Shown piece by piece: positions 47,388 to 57,600 of a DNA stretch of 64,000 bases; the first letter of the stretch is position 1; the number at the start of each line of letters is the position of its first letter. The notes below the pieces were generated by a model. That model saw only the letters and a program-made list of their open reading frames with translations. It was not told the origin of the DNA and did no database searches. Both the position numbers and the translations under genes were made by a program. Source of the stretch: Hesseltinella vesiculosa (taxonomy: Eukaryota; Mucoromycota; Mucoromycetes; Mucorales; Cunninghamellaceae); assembly GCA_002104935.1 (NCBI GenBank), contig MCGT01000016.1, positions 62,001 to 126,000 on the forward strand. The letters run 5' to 3'.

Positions 47388-48974
47388 GGCCAAACTCATC
47401 ACGCCCGCCTCCGACAATCATCATCCCATAATTGCATTATTATAATTCCATCTATATCAATAATTAATTAAAACTATTTCTTTTCGGAAATCTGTGGAAG
47501 GATAGCATTGGCGGTGCCCAGGACACATCTTTTGGGGCTAGGTGCCTCTTTTCCAAGGCCAGCCTTATCGTATGTTCCTCATTTGCTCGGGCTTGTATTT
47601 ACAGTAATTCTTTATTGCCTCGCCTCAAGCTAGTAGTTGCAAGCGAGACTGGCAATGAGATAAAAGATGGTGCTAATCTGAAGTGAAGGAGGGCAACCCC
47701 CAGGCGCAGTGAACAGCGGTCGGCTGCGGAGATCGTATTTCAGCCTAGCTCCGCGTCGGTTTTCCCCGCCTCGGTACAACCGACCTTGCCCTGACCGAAT
47801 TTGATCACAGAATCCACGCGATGACCGTGTTTCTTTCTTGAATTGCACATCATGCTGCGTGCTCTATTGCGTCGGGCACTGCTGGCTTTGCTCCCCCCCC
47901 CCCTGCAAAAAAAAAAAAAATGAAGCGCATCGGCAAAATATTCGAACCATTTGGACATTGTCAAATGCGGTGCCCACAAAGAACCAAACTTTTCCATCTG
48001 ACTCCATTTTGTTGCCTGGCAACCTCACTACCTGATTTTTACGATAGTAAGTCTTAATAAACATGTTGATTTTATATTAAACACCAGAATATCTCTCAGT
48101 TTTTGAACCTTACTTTCGAACGACTCCAGATGCAAATCTGGCGGATTTTGTCAGCAAAAACAAACACGCCATAGCGGTCTATTACATCCAAGGCCAGGAC
48201 ATTTCCAGGCTCGACCAAATCGTGTACCCCACGGTTCAGAAAATTCACGGATAAGAATGTTACACTCAGCCTGGGATTGTCCAATAATCTGTTTTTGGCA
48301 AAAAAAAATGGGGGGCAGAGAAAAGCTAACTTGCTTTTTTTATCACCTTTTCTTTCTCTTCGCTATTTCTTAACATGACATCGCACAACGTTACGCGCCT
48401 GTATAATGCCTTCATTGAACGCTTTATTGCAAGTAACTGATCAAGTGCCCATCGCTCGCTGTAGTGATTGCAATTGTAAACGACCTTTAGAGCATTTTGG
48501 AGGACGCAGATGCTGGTACCTCACTTGCATCCGCTGCCGAAACAGTGCCACCCGCCAATGATCTCCCCCTTCTGAAGCAATGATTAACTGGGATGAGCTA
48601 GATGAATTTAATGGCCAGTTCCGTCACAACCCTGCTCTGCCTATCAATGTGCATCTTCCTGACAACCTTGTCGACTTGGCAGTTGGCGACATTGTGCGTC
48701 ATTTCATTGTGCATCTCTATGACACGTCTGGCTTCATGTTCTATTTGAAGCTTAACCATGACCCTTCAAGACGCTCAGCTATCGCCTTTTACGCTTCCTG
48801 TACAAGCTCAAGCGAGTATTGACAACAAGTTCCAGGTGAATGGGAAGGAAATTGGAAAAAAAAAGAATCCAAAAACTGAAAAATGATTTTATTGGACAAT
48901 CCCACGCTGAGTGTAACTTCGGTTCCGTGAATTTTCTGGTCGTTTTTTTGCAAAAACTTGCCCAGAGCACGAAA
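47388..48974. other. Accessory region upstream of the relic/element cluster
   Basis: No intact gene. Open frames at 48096-48284 (minus) and 48580-48822 (plus; contains NWDELDEFNGQFRHNPALP) are short and unrecognised; the latter may be 5' material of the relic described next. Two C/A homopolymer tracts (47887-47922). Confidence 0.4.
47930..48010 (-). pseudogene. Short relic of the 9918-12279 gene family
   Basis: Minus-strand translation contains KVWFFVGTAFDNVQMV, closely matching RVWFFVDTAFDNVQVDVR in the relic at 51.9 kb and, more distantly, VWRMIDTIFDDIPDIEVAR in the intact gene. Only this small block is recognisable; flanks are AT-rich. Confidence 0.6.
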
Positions 48975-49364
48975 GTCCAAATGCAGCCAAAACTGGCGAC
49001 CTTGCAGTCGCATCCACTGCCAATTCCATCAAAGCCAGCAGTGGAAGCACCAACGCCACTAACACATCCTCGTCCAGTTCGAATGTGGACGTTAACATCT
49101 GGCAAAGTCGTGGAGGACCAAATCTTCCAATTGGGAATCGAGTGCGAGTGGGAACAGTAAACATTCAAAAAAAAAAAAAAAAAAAAAAAACTAACGTTTG
49201 GTTTTGTTACCTGCTGTGCTAGCCATGCCCACGGCTTCATCATTGCACCAGATGATCCCGTTTGGAAAAAGAAGTTCACCACCGACGAATTGGAGGAAAT
49301 TGCCAGCACCCATGCCCATCCATTACCACCTTGCTCGCACACATTACTGACATACTTGAAATGA
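48975..49364 (+). pseudogene. Relic of the 9918-12279 gene family, upstream part
   Basis: Two exon-like pieces. The first (to 49156) encodes MWTLTSGKVVEDQIFQLGI, aligning with KKWILSTGSVVEDKLYEYAC of the intact gene. An intron-like gap (49157-49222, containing a 24-A run) follows at the same codon and phase 2 as in the intact gene. The second piece encodes HGFIIAPDDPVWKKKFTTDE then LEEI, matching SHSFILDVNDATYVKDGVFT then TDEISEI, and stops after LLTYLK where the intact gene continues YLKSFEV. Confidence 0.7.
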
Positions 49365-49600
49365 TAATGAAAAAAAAAAAAAAAAAAAAAAAAAAAACTG
49401 GCATTAGCCACATGTTTTTCCCCCAATTAGAATTATTTTTTTTTTGCATGAATCTTCCCTTTTTCTTTTAAATTTTGTTACCTTTTTCCTCTTCTATCTT
49501 TTTATTATAGTTCCCTCTCATTCTCCCTTGCACTGTTTTTCTACCTTTCCTCATTTTTTTTCTACCTTTTTTTCTTCTTCTTTCCTTTCCCTTCCTTTTT
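49365..49600. other. Junction segment before the integrase ORF
   Basis: Begins with a 28-A run (49370-49397), then a strongly pyrimidine-rich leader up to the integrase ATG. No LTR, primer-binding site or inverted repeat was recognised. Confidence 0.45.
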
Positions 49601-50977
49601 ATGGACCCTGCAAGATACTTGGCTATTATCAACTACTTAGAGAAAGGCACCTACCCTCTTGGTTGTACGACTCGCAAGGAACGAAGACGTGTCGCGGCAT
49701 GGTCAAGGCGATTAGTGTGCCACAACGGACGACTATTTCGAAGAAACAAAGAATATCAGCCTACGCAAGAGGTACTCCACGCTGGTAACGCTGTTTCCAC
49801 CATCAAACGAATTCACGAGGAAGGACACCTAGGACTGGTGAATACATGGCGACGATTACGGTTATATTACGACGGCTATCAACTTTACGAACTCACCAAA
49901 ACACTAGTAAGAAGTTGTGAAATATGTCAAGTAAGGGCACGTAGACGTCATCTCAAAATGGAACCTGCAAGACCAATTGCCACACCTGAACATCCCTTCT
50001 ACTTGGTTGGATTGGACGCGGTGGGCCCGATTACTAAATCAAGGAAAGGAAATGCTTACCTCTTGGTTGCTGTTGATCACCTCACTCGCTGGCCTGTGGT
50101 CTCTGCTGTGACGAACATAAACGAAATTACCACCGGTGAATTCCTCTTGACGTGTATAATACAAGACTACGGCGTGCCGCGTTACTTGCTGACCGACAGG
50201 GGATCAAATTTTAAATCAATCTACGTCAAACACCTTCTGTCACGTTTGGGGTGTCGTCGCCTTTCCACAACAGCCTTCCGCCCACAAACCAATGGATTAG
50301 TAGAGCGCGCAAACCAGACTCTGGTGAATGCTTTGGCGAAAATGGTAATCGAGCGCAAGGCTCAACAGGATTGGGATAGCTGCCTTCCCGACGTCCTTCT
50401 TGCGATGCGAACCATGGTAAATTCTGCCACTGGTTATTCTCCCGCCATGTTACTATTTGGATTCAACCTCCGGTCCCCTGCAGTTTGGTCCTCTCCTCGT
50501 TTAGACTATGTTGAAGGTGCGTTGCAAGATCAAGTTGATCGAAGAGTCAAGGATGTGCTGGGTACCTTAGCTGAATTGCGTCAAGAAGCCCGTACCAAGT
50601 CAGACGAAAACAAGGATAAAGCGAAGGTGCGGTACGATCAACAAGTCTACTTCCGCAAGCCCTTTTCGGTGGGGGATTTGGTTCTCATGGTCGAACGATA
50701 CCACCAAAATCATGACAAGTTCTATAGGAAATGGATTGGCCCCTATGTGGTATATCGAGTGTATGGCAATGGTACCTACGGTTTAACTGGTCGCGATAAT
50801 CGACGTCTAGAAGGCCCTGTCAACGCGGACTCGTTGAAATTATATTATGACCGACGCCGTCTGGTCCCCGAAGTTTCAGCCGCTGGCGAACGCCTGGGTT
50901 CTTCACCCTTTCCTTTTTCGTTCCTTTTCTTTAGCTTGGCACGTCCTTTCCACTCAACAACCCGATCAATAACATGA
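49601..50977 (+). CDS. Gypsy-type (D,D35E) integrase, stand-alone ORF
   Basis: Uninterrupted 458-aa ORF. Residues 72-109 form an HHCC zinc motif (HEEGH, then CEIC). The catalytic triad is intact: D139 (VGLDAVGPI), D199 (LLTDRGSNF) and E235 (TNGLVERANQT), with 35 residues between the last two. After the core comes the GPF/Y-like module of Ty3/gypsy integrases (FYRKWIGPYVVYRVYGNGTY). The N-terminus (ARYLAIINYLEKGTYP) resembles the start of GIN1-type integrases, and a host-like pyrimidine leader precedes the ATG. No protease, reverse transcriptase or RNase H lies upstream or downstream. The stop overlaps the ATG of the next ORF as ATGA. It could be a retroelement remnant, a GIN/Ginger-like element, or a co-opted gene. 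Confidence 0.85.
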   Translation: MDPARYLAIINYLEKGTYPLGCTTRKERRRVAAWSRRLVCHNGRLFRRNKEYQPTQEVLHAGNAVSTIKRIHEEGHLGLVNTWRRLRLYYDGYQLYELTKTLVRSCEICQVRARRRHLKMEPARPIATPEHPFYLVGLDAVGPITKSRKGNAYLLVAVDHLTRWPVVSAVTNINEITTGEFLLTCIIQDYGVPRYLLTDRGSNFKSIYVKHLLSRLGCRRLSTTAFRPQTNGLVERANQTLVNALAKMVIERKAQQDWDSCLPDVLLAMRTMVNSATGYSPAMLLFGFNLRSPAVWSSPRLDYVEGALQDQVDRRVKDVLGTLAELRQEARTKSDENKDKAKVRYDQQVYFRKPFSVGDLVLMVERYHQNHDKFYRKWIGPYVVYRVYGNGTYGLTGRDNRRLEGPVNADSLKLYYDRRRLVPEVSAAGERLGSSPFPFSFLFFSLARPFHSTTRSIT

Positions 50978-51631
50978 ACCCTGAAGACTCTACTACGCAA
51001 GGACAATCGCTATCATTGAATGATATCCAACAACAGCTGTCTGCTTTGACTATGGCAACACAACAATTAGTCACCACGCAAGACAGGGCCTTGAGAAAGG
51101 AAGCTAAAGCCGGTGCTGGTATTGATCGTCGAACTGCCTATGACCCACTCGTTCTCTGGTGAACGAGACGCTGCGAAAGTAACACGGTGGATCCAAGCAA
51201 TGGAAATGTATTTTGGAATCACCAAAGCCACCCCTGAAGATCATTTTAATTGGGGTATCTTATCCCTCCAAGATAAAGCTGTGGATTGGTGGATGTATAC
51301 GCAAGAAACGTTGAAGGATGGTGCACCCTCAAGCTGGGAAGGACTTAAATATGCTGTCAAAGATTACTTCATCCCCAGCAACAACGATTGGTACCTACGT
51401 ACCAAGTTACATAAGTTGCGACAAACTGGATCGGTGCAGGCTTATATTAACGCATATCAAGACATCCGTACCATCGTTAGAACCGTCAGCGAGGAAGAAG
51501 CCCTAGACCGGTTTATTCGAGGACTCAGGACTCCGGTGCAATCGTATATTTTTTCACACAGGCGTGACCGAAGTGTGGACGAAGCTATGGAGCTTGCACT
51601 TCAATATGAAGACTTACCATGTTTTCTATAA
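50974..51631 (+). pseudogene. Gag-like ORF downstream of integrase, frame-broken
   Basis: Starts at an ATG overlapping the integrase stop by four bases (ATGA). The first frame runs to 51162 (QQQLSALTMATQQLVTTQD); the similarity then continues in another frame (from about 51150 to 51631) with retrotransposon-gag features: WIQAMEMYFGITKATPEDHF, LQDKAVDWWMYTQE and YINAYQDIRTIVRTVSEEEA. The break is one base and could be a decay mutation or a programmed shift. No CCHC zinc knuckle follows. Gag placed after integrase is the reverse of the usual gag-pol order. Confidence 0.7.
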
Positions 51632-51659
51632 CGGAGAAACCCCTTTTACAACAATCTGC

Positions 51660-52000
51660 TTGTGCCGCCTTGTCATTTTACACGTTCATCGGCTTGGTAA
51701 GTGACATTTTAAACTTCCTTGGTCTCGTATATGTAATGGTAAATATTTAATAGGAGACCGCGGACGCATTGATGAAGCAATTGCGAAAGCGATCATTTGA
51801 CTTCGATGAAGAATTTGATCTGGACTGGGCCCACAATCCATGCAAGTGGTGGCACGCTTGTTCAAAAGCCGATACCTGCCACTGAAAGATCAAACCGAAA
51901 CCGATTTGATTCGTCGCGTTTGGTTCTTTGTGGACACCGCCTTTGACAATGTCCAAGTGGATGTTCGAACGTAGCAGCAAGTTTGGAACGATGTTGGCAC
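51660..52000 (+). pseudogene. Relic of the 9918-12279 gene family, downstream part
   Basis: Continues the relic that stops at 49364. A short exon end (TTC ATC GGC TTG to 51696), a phase-0 intron (51697-51753) and an exon encoding LMKQLRKRSFDFDEEFDLDW align with SALYKAHPWQLDFDFHRSSD then FDW of the intact gene. A one-base frame change near 51842 precedes VVARLFKSRYLPLKDQTETD and RRVWFFVDTAFDNVQVDVR, where the frame stops. Further downstream only an acidic run (DFGDNDDDDDD) is open. Confidence 0.7.
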
Positions 52001-53688
52001 TGGTATCTCAAGTCAAACATCTTCTTTGTGATACTCTGTCAACCATGCACAAAACGTCACGCATCACCATCCAAGATTTTGGCGACAACGACGACGATGA
52101 TGACGACCTCCCCCTTTCTGCACCAACCCCGACGCGTCAATGAGAGGCTCTTTTTTCTTTTTCTTTTTTTTGTTCTGCCTGCTACTTTTTTTTTGTCTGC
52201 TACTTTTTTTCAATGTTGCACATCGTTCCGTAGCTGTTTATTCAGACATATTTTTTTTTCCAAACAAAGTGTCAATGATTTGATATTGGCTCATTTTAGC
52301 ACTACCACCAGTCTAAATAAGCTTGGCTTCAGAGCATGTTCCTCGTTTCTTAGAGCTTGGACTTATTTAATTTATCTAGCATGTAGTGTATAGCACTTCA
52401 TGATGGCTTCAGCCAGTCAGTAGCCGGATCAGCTTGTCGGCATATCCATCCATGAAGGAGGATTCTGTACGAGGATAACTGACTATGGGCTGATCGAGGC
52501 TGAATAAAGTTTCCATTGTGCATGTGGTCTCCTTGCTAACGAAATTAGATCACGAAAACAAAATGACGCAAAAAAAAAAAAAAATAGACGCAAAAATATG
52601 ATCCAACAGCATCTGAATCTTTTCCTGGCATACACTCTGGGAAGGACTGCATTCCAATGGATTGCAGCGAAAATGAGCAAATTCAATGCACCACCGCTTT
52701 CTGAGAGTGTAATTTTAATTATATTTGTTTATCACCATTTTGAACTCGCATGCAAAATTTGGGGTAAAATGACCAGGAACAACTTCGCACTGTCGGAGAG
52801 AATCAGAGGCGGTAAACAAAAGTGATCAAAAGTTGGCTGGGAAGCCTTTACCAATCGGTCTAATTTTATCAGCATCGCCATCAATTATGGATTTGCGCAT
52901 TCTCTCCAAATTTCACATCGATTTAATCCGTTAAAAGTGTTGTGCACTATTGCTTTGCTTTTTTTTTTTAAATAAAAAAAAAAGTACGTAGGCCATATTC
53001 AACTTCCGCAGCGACTGCGATTCCTAACCAGAGCACACAGGGCACAGGGCAGCTGGTAATCAGGGAATATAACCGCCGCTATTAAGAGAACTCAGTCGAT
53101 CCGGTCAAAAATCCAACATAAAAAAAACCATCGCAAACCCCTACATTCGTCATTTCTCTTCAAACTATGTGTTAAGCACAGGCCTTTCGGGCATGGCAAT
53201 GCATAGCTACGAGGAGGCCAGCATACAGAACCTGGCCAAATCTCTGGCCGGAACTGCGAGGGGGTTAACCACTGCAGAATCACGTCTTCGATTTGTCTGG
53301 ACGGGAAACGAACCGGCCAAGTTATGCCTAGGTTCATGCGGTTAGAAATTTACGCTTGTTTGGCGTGGATTAGAGCCATGGGATAGGAATGGCCCGGATG
53401 GATGGCTTCCCCATTTTGCTTGGGAAAATCAGCTCCGACCACGAACTGCATGACGGTGACCTAACAAGAGCCGTAGATTGTGCCGGTTGTGATTGCTACC
53501 ATTTTGGCAAAGGACCCTTTTTTTTGACTAGTACACCACAGTGTGTGCCACCTCATTCCGTTTCTGCGAATTAAGGTTAAATTGCGCCAATTTAACCTCG
53601 CATACAGTAAAAAAAAAGAGAGCTTCCAACAGCATATTGTTTTTTTTTCTTCCTGTTTCACTTTTTTCCTTGATCGAAAAAAAAAAAA
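52001..53688. other. Gene-poor region with dispersed repeat
   Basis: No gene recognised. It includes repeat copy C (listed separately), T-rich tracts (52150-52260) and, just before the DUF3472 gene, a T/A-rich leader (53640-53688). Confidence 0.5.
52780..53010. repeat. Dispersed repeat, copy C
   Basis: Matches copy A at 2.44 kb and the fold-back arms at 26.5 kb: AAAAGTGATCAAAAGTTGGC (52817 onward), ATGGATTTGCGCATTC, TCACATCGATTTAATCCG and GGCCATATTCAACTTCCGC. Its upstream flank (CAAAATTTGGGGTAAAATGA) also resembles the outer end of the fold-back left arm, but about 80 bp including the CCTGAGGGG palindrome are missing here. Confidence 0.72.
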
Positions 53689-54444
53689 ATGCGCTTCACG
53701 CTTATCAGTTTACTCGTCCTTGGCAGTGTAGCTTCCTGCCAAGCAGTATCTGTTCACGGTTGGTGGAACACCCCAGCAAGCGAAATCATAGAAATGACAT
53801 CGTCCATCACTGTGCCTCGGGGCTCTGACCCCGAGCACACTTACTGGATGGCCAACGGCTGGTCCTATGGCTACATGGGGATGCAGCACAACACTGGCAC
53901 AGAACGCCGAGTGCTGTTCTCGGTGTGGGACAATGGCAATGGCAGCCGGGTGGACGTGTTGAAGACCGGGTCTGGGGTCCACTCTGGCAACTTCGGCGGT
54001 GAAGGTACAGGGAAGCAAGCATACCTGGATGCCCAATGGGTGGCTGGCGAGCCAGTGCACTTCCGAACCACAATGCAGGTCAACAAGAACTCTGATTACA
54101 GCATCATCACAGGCTACTACCGCAAAGCCAGTGATAGACAATGGAATTTGGTTGCTCAAATGCGCGCTTATAAGCGCACGACATATCTTACTGGCCTGTA
54201 CAGCTTTTTGGAAAACTTTGGTTCCGACCGATCGGCTATCCGAGAAGGTTTATATGGTAACAACACCCTGAAATTCCTCAACGGCACCACAACCAATTCA
54301 AAGATCGTGCAATTTACAAACACCACACCTGACAGTAAGGACGTCTGGGACCAACGCATGCTATCTGGAAACACCGCGTACATGCGCATTGACGGCCCTG
54401 TCGACAAAGGGGCGTATCCCCCCGCACACCACGACGGCCATTAG
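53689..54444 (+). CDS. Secreted DUF3472-domain protein, intronless
   Basis: Single-exon 251-aa protein with a clear signal peptide (MRFTLISLLVLGSVASCQA), so probably secreted or wall-associated. The body matches the DUF3472 pattern: YWMANGWSYGYMGMQHN, RRVLFSVWDNGNGSRVDVL, NFGGEGTGKQAYLDAQW, YYRKASDRQWNLVAQMR and YLTGLYSFLENFGSDRSAIR. Function of the domain is not known to me. N-glycosylation sites (NNTLKFLNGTTTN) are present, and the end is His-rich (PPAHHDGH). Nearly all neighbours carry many introns and this family is common in bacteria, so transfer is possible. Confidence 0.82.
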   Translation: MRFTLISLLVLGSVASCQAVSVHGWWNTPASEIIEMTSSITVPRGSDPEHTYWMANGWSYGYMGMQHNTGTERRVLFSVWDNGNGSRVDVLKTGSGVHSGNFGGEGTGKQAYLDAQWVAGEPVHFRTTMQVNKNSDYSIITGYYRKASDRQWNLVAQMRAYKRTTYLTGLYSFLENFGSDRSAIREGLYGNNTLKFLNGTTTNSKIVQFTNTTPDSKDVWDQRMLSGNTAYMRIDGPVDKGAYPPAHHDGH

Positions 54445-54567
54445 TTTACGTTTATTATAAACCGTTTGCAAGACGCATTCGCCAATGGGAACTGATCAGG
54501 GGCTGCAAGAGCGGATTTTCTATGCCAAAAACCACGAGCCATGAGTTTATTATGACTACCAGTGAGA

Positions 54568-57481
54568 TCATGCTAAAAAGGAGCCCATGTCGGGCTCAGG
54601 TAAGATGGAGGTGGCAGCGTCCATGGTTGGCGAGCTACAGGCCAATTCGGTGATTTTGTCTTCCATGAAAGTCTTCATTTTTTCGGGCTCCCGACCGAGG
54701 GCAAAGATGTCAAAGTCCTCATCATTGTCAAATCGATGCTCGCCGCTCTTTGCATAGTTGGGTATATTTGCATTGTCCAGCATGGCTTTGTTCAAAAGCT
54801 CCAAAAGCATTTCTTGACTAGGTGCATTCCGGAGGGCCTAGAAGGAAAATAGGAGATGAACGAACTCTCACTGATCCTCCAGTAAGAAAGCGGGGACTTA
54901 CCAAATTGTATTGTACAATAGCCTTGGAGTACTTTTGATGAATGTGGTATATGATGCCCAATCCTGCATGAGCATTGGTGCTTTGTGGGTCTCTTGTCAG
55001 AGCAAGTTTAAAGCACTGAATGGCTCGACCGTAATCCCTAGGTAAACAAAAGAGGAGTTGAATCTCGACGTGTGACCTGGTTACCCTGCGACTTACTGTA
55101 GTTTTCTGTACGTGTGTCCCAGGTTTTCCCAAAGCTTTTCCCAAATCAGACTGCTTGGTGCCTGGCCTTGCTTTGCGAGACGAAGTGATTTTTGTAATGA
55201 CTCGAGAGAGAGGTCGTATCTAGGGCGAAAAAAAAAAATAGATGGAAGCGTGAGGCCAAGCCCGATCTCCTCTTTCACACTTACTTTGCGCAGTTGTAAT
55301 AGTAAACGCCAAATTCATTGTACAAAAACGGATCATTGTCGCACTGCGACAGGCTTTTGTCGAGATATTCAAGAGCACTGTCCATATTGTTTTGCTTCAT
55401 GTACTGAATGCCAATATACATATACGGGAGATGTGACCTAGCGATGAACATGAACGCGGGGTTAATTTTTTTTCTAGCACAATTCTCCTCGGCTTACCCT
55501 GGCACCAGTTTGGTACATTCCAAATAAGCATTGATGGCCTGTTCATGGTCATGCTCTGCTGCAAATGCATGCCCAAAACCAAGCCAGGAAGCTTCAAAAT
55601 GCTGATCCATCGACGTCGATTGACTGTAAAAAAAAAGGGGGGGGGGGATTCAGGACAAAGGCTTGTGGAGAGTGGTGGGTCCCTACCTAAAATACTGGCG
55701 TGCCTCGGCATATCGTTTCACGCAGAGGTAATACATTCCAACAGCATACCATGTGACAGCTTCATTGTTAAGACGATCCACGAGCTCTTGTGCCAATTCA
55801 TACAATTCACTTTTGCGCCGCAGCTCGTACAGACAGGCCAGGTAAATCGGGAGGCACCTTCTATACAAACCGTCGCTCGACCGGATCCTTCGGAGTTGGT
55901 GTCAGCTACACGATCGCTCAATATATTTCAATATCTTACTTTTTGCACACGTCAATGCATTCTTCATACTTGCTTTCAGCTAAGAGAGTTTCAGCTGTAC
56001 TTTGCATCACATCCAAACTATTGGCCAGTCGATAATCGTTCTCGGCATTATGCTGAGCAATCATGATATCTTTGCTATGGGAGTACTGAGGGGGAAAAAA
56101 AAAAAAGCGTGAGTGTTTGTTCGAGAGCATTCCACGCGAAAAACGAGGCGTTTACCCGTTTCAGCTGTAGCATATAGAGAGATCGAAAGAGGTCCGAGTC
56201 GCTTTGACAGTGTTCTTCATAGGGCAAAGTCATGATAAACTCCCATTCTACAGACACAAAACGTATAGGATGAGTTAAGAAAAAGAGACATCAAAGCCGT
56301 GATTACCGGTCTTTTCTTCCAGCATGTTGTGGCGGACCAGGGCTTCCAATGCCTGCAAGAAAATAAAATCATTGGCGGTGAGCACTGACGTCGAGGCTGT
56401 CATTTTTTTACATTACATCATAGCACTTGACATCGACATTAAGGGCTTCTTTGAAGCAATCCTTGGCCCGCTCTGTTTGGTTCAAGTGCAAGAAGGCATT
56501 TCCACGGGCGTAACACATAATGGCTTCCAGCTTTGTAAAAAAAAAAAAGTAGCATCGATCAGCACGCAGCCTTTCCAGGAGTCTCTTTTTTACCTTTATC
56601 TTGACGCTGCCGTCCAATGTATCGTGATGATGAAAATCTTGTTCGACAAAGGGGTTATCATGCCCCAAATAATCCAACGCGTCTTGCCAGTGCTCCAATG
56701 CAATCTACCAGAAAAATACCCATCAGCCGTGCCCCCATATCTTATCTATTGACTTTTTTTTTTTTTTTTTACCGCACACAATCCTGCAAGGTAGCGGCAC
56801 TGTACACTTTTGTTGAGCGTTTGTTTCTTGTTGAGCAAATCCAGGGCCTGTTCATAAAGGTGGGATTCATAATATGCTTGCGCTAGAAAGTACACGTCAT
56901 TGGTATCACCTACGAAAAAGAGCCAGGTGTCAGGAGAGAAGAGGAAGTTGCACTGTCTGGCTTTTTGACTTACCGGTCATGGCCATGACCTTTTCGGCAA
57001 AGAAAATAGCAGCCCGGCCAAGATGTTGTTGAAGGGCATCATGACGGAGCATGCGCAGGCGATCTTCACGGGTAGCATCGCCTTGTAAAAGCGGATTGTT
57101 GTTGATGCTGATAGTGGATGGTTCGTTGAAGATCATGCGACGAGGCTGAGGGCGGCTGGCCATGGAGGGGCTGTTCCGGCGAAAGGCGTTGAGTGAGGCA
57201 TCGAACGAGCCGACAGGGGAGGCCAGAGCAGCTGAATGAGGACTGAAATGGCGACTAGATGGTGAGGCAAGATCAGGGCTGTAAGGCATAAGATCATGTG
57301 TGTTGGCCATGTTTAAAACAGAAGGAGTGCGTGGTGTTCTAGGTGCCATGGGCGACACCGATTGACCGCGGCTGAAATTGGCCATGCGGCCACCATCGCC
57401 AGGGCTTCCTCTGGCTCCAGAACGATCAAATGAGGTATCGCGACGGAGGGAGGTGTCTGTCGTTTGTCGCTGTGCTGGCAT
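54568..57481 (-). CDS. CDC16: Anaphase-promoting complex subunit Cdc16/APC6
   Basis: TPR scaffold of the APC/C ubiquitin ligase, which drives mitotic exit by ubiquitylating cyclins and securin; nuclear. Thirteen exons (minus): 57481-56974, 56909-56773, 56704-56594, 56530-56417, 56352-56307, 56247-56156, 56085-55940, 55887-55687, 55623-55498, 55437-55285, 55219-55097, 55037-54902 and 54837-54568, about 720 aa. A Ser/Pro-rich N-terminal tail with several TP/SP sites is followed by TPRs: DVYFLAQAYYESHLYEQALD, AIMCYARGNAFLHLNQTERA, AVTWYAVGMYYLCVKRYAEA, EASWLGFGHAFAAEHDHEQA, LGIIYHIHQKYSKAI. The order and wording are those of Cdc16. Confidence 0.92.
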
Positions 57482-57600
57482 GAATGTAAAATGGAAAAAA
57501 GGAGTGAAGAAAAGAAAAAAAAAAAAAAAATAAAAATTGAGGCGGCAAGAGAGGCTGCTCAAAAATGCTGTGCAAAGACATACTTTTATATTACAAGGTT

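Noticed and set aside
48889..49164. Minus-strand ORF opposite the relic at 49 kb
   Set aside because: The plus strand matches the intact family member with a shared intron position, so the minus frame is a shadow.
49365..51640. Complete LTR retrotransposon
   Set aside because: No LTR pair, primer-binding site, protease or reverse transcriptase could be seen, so it is not called a full element.
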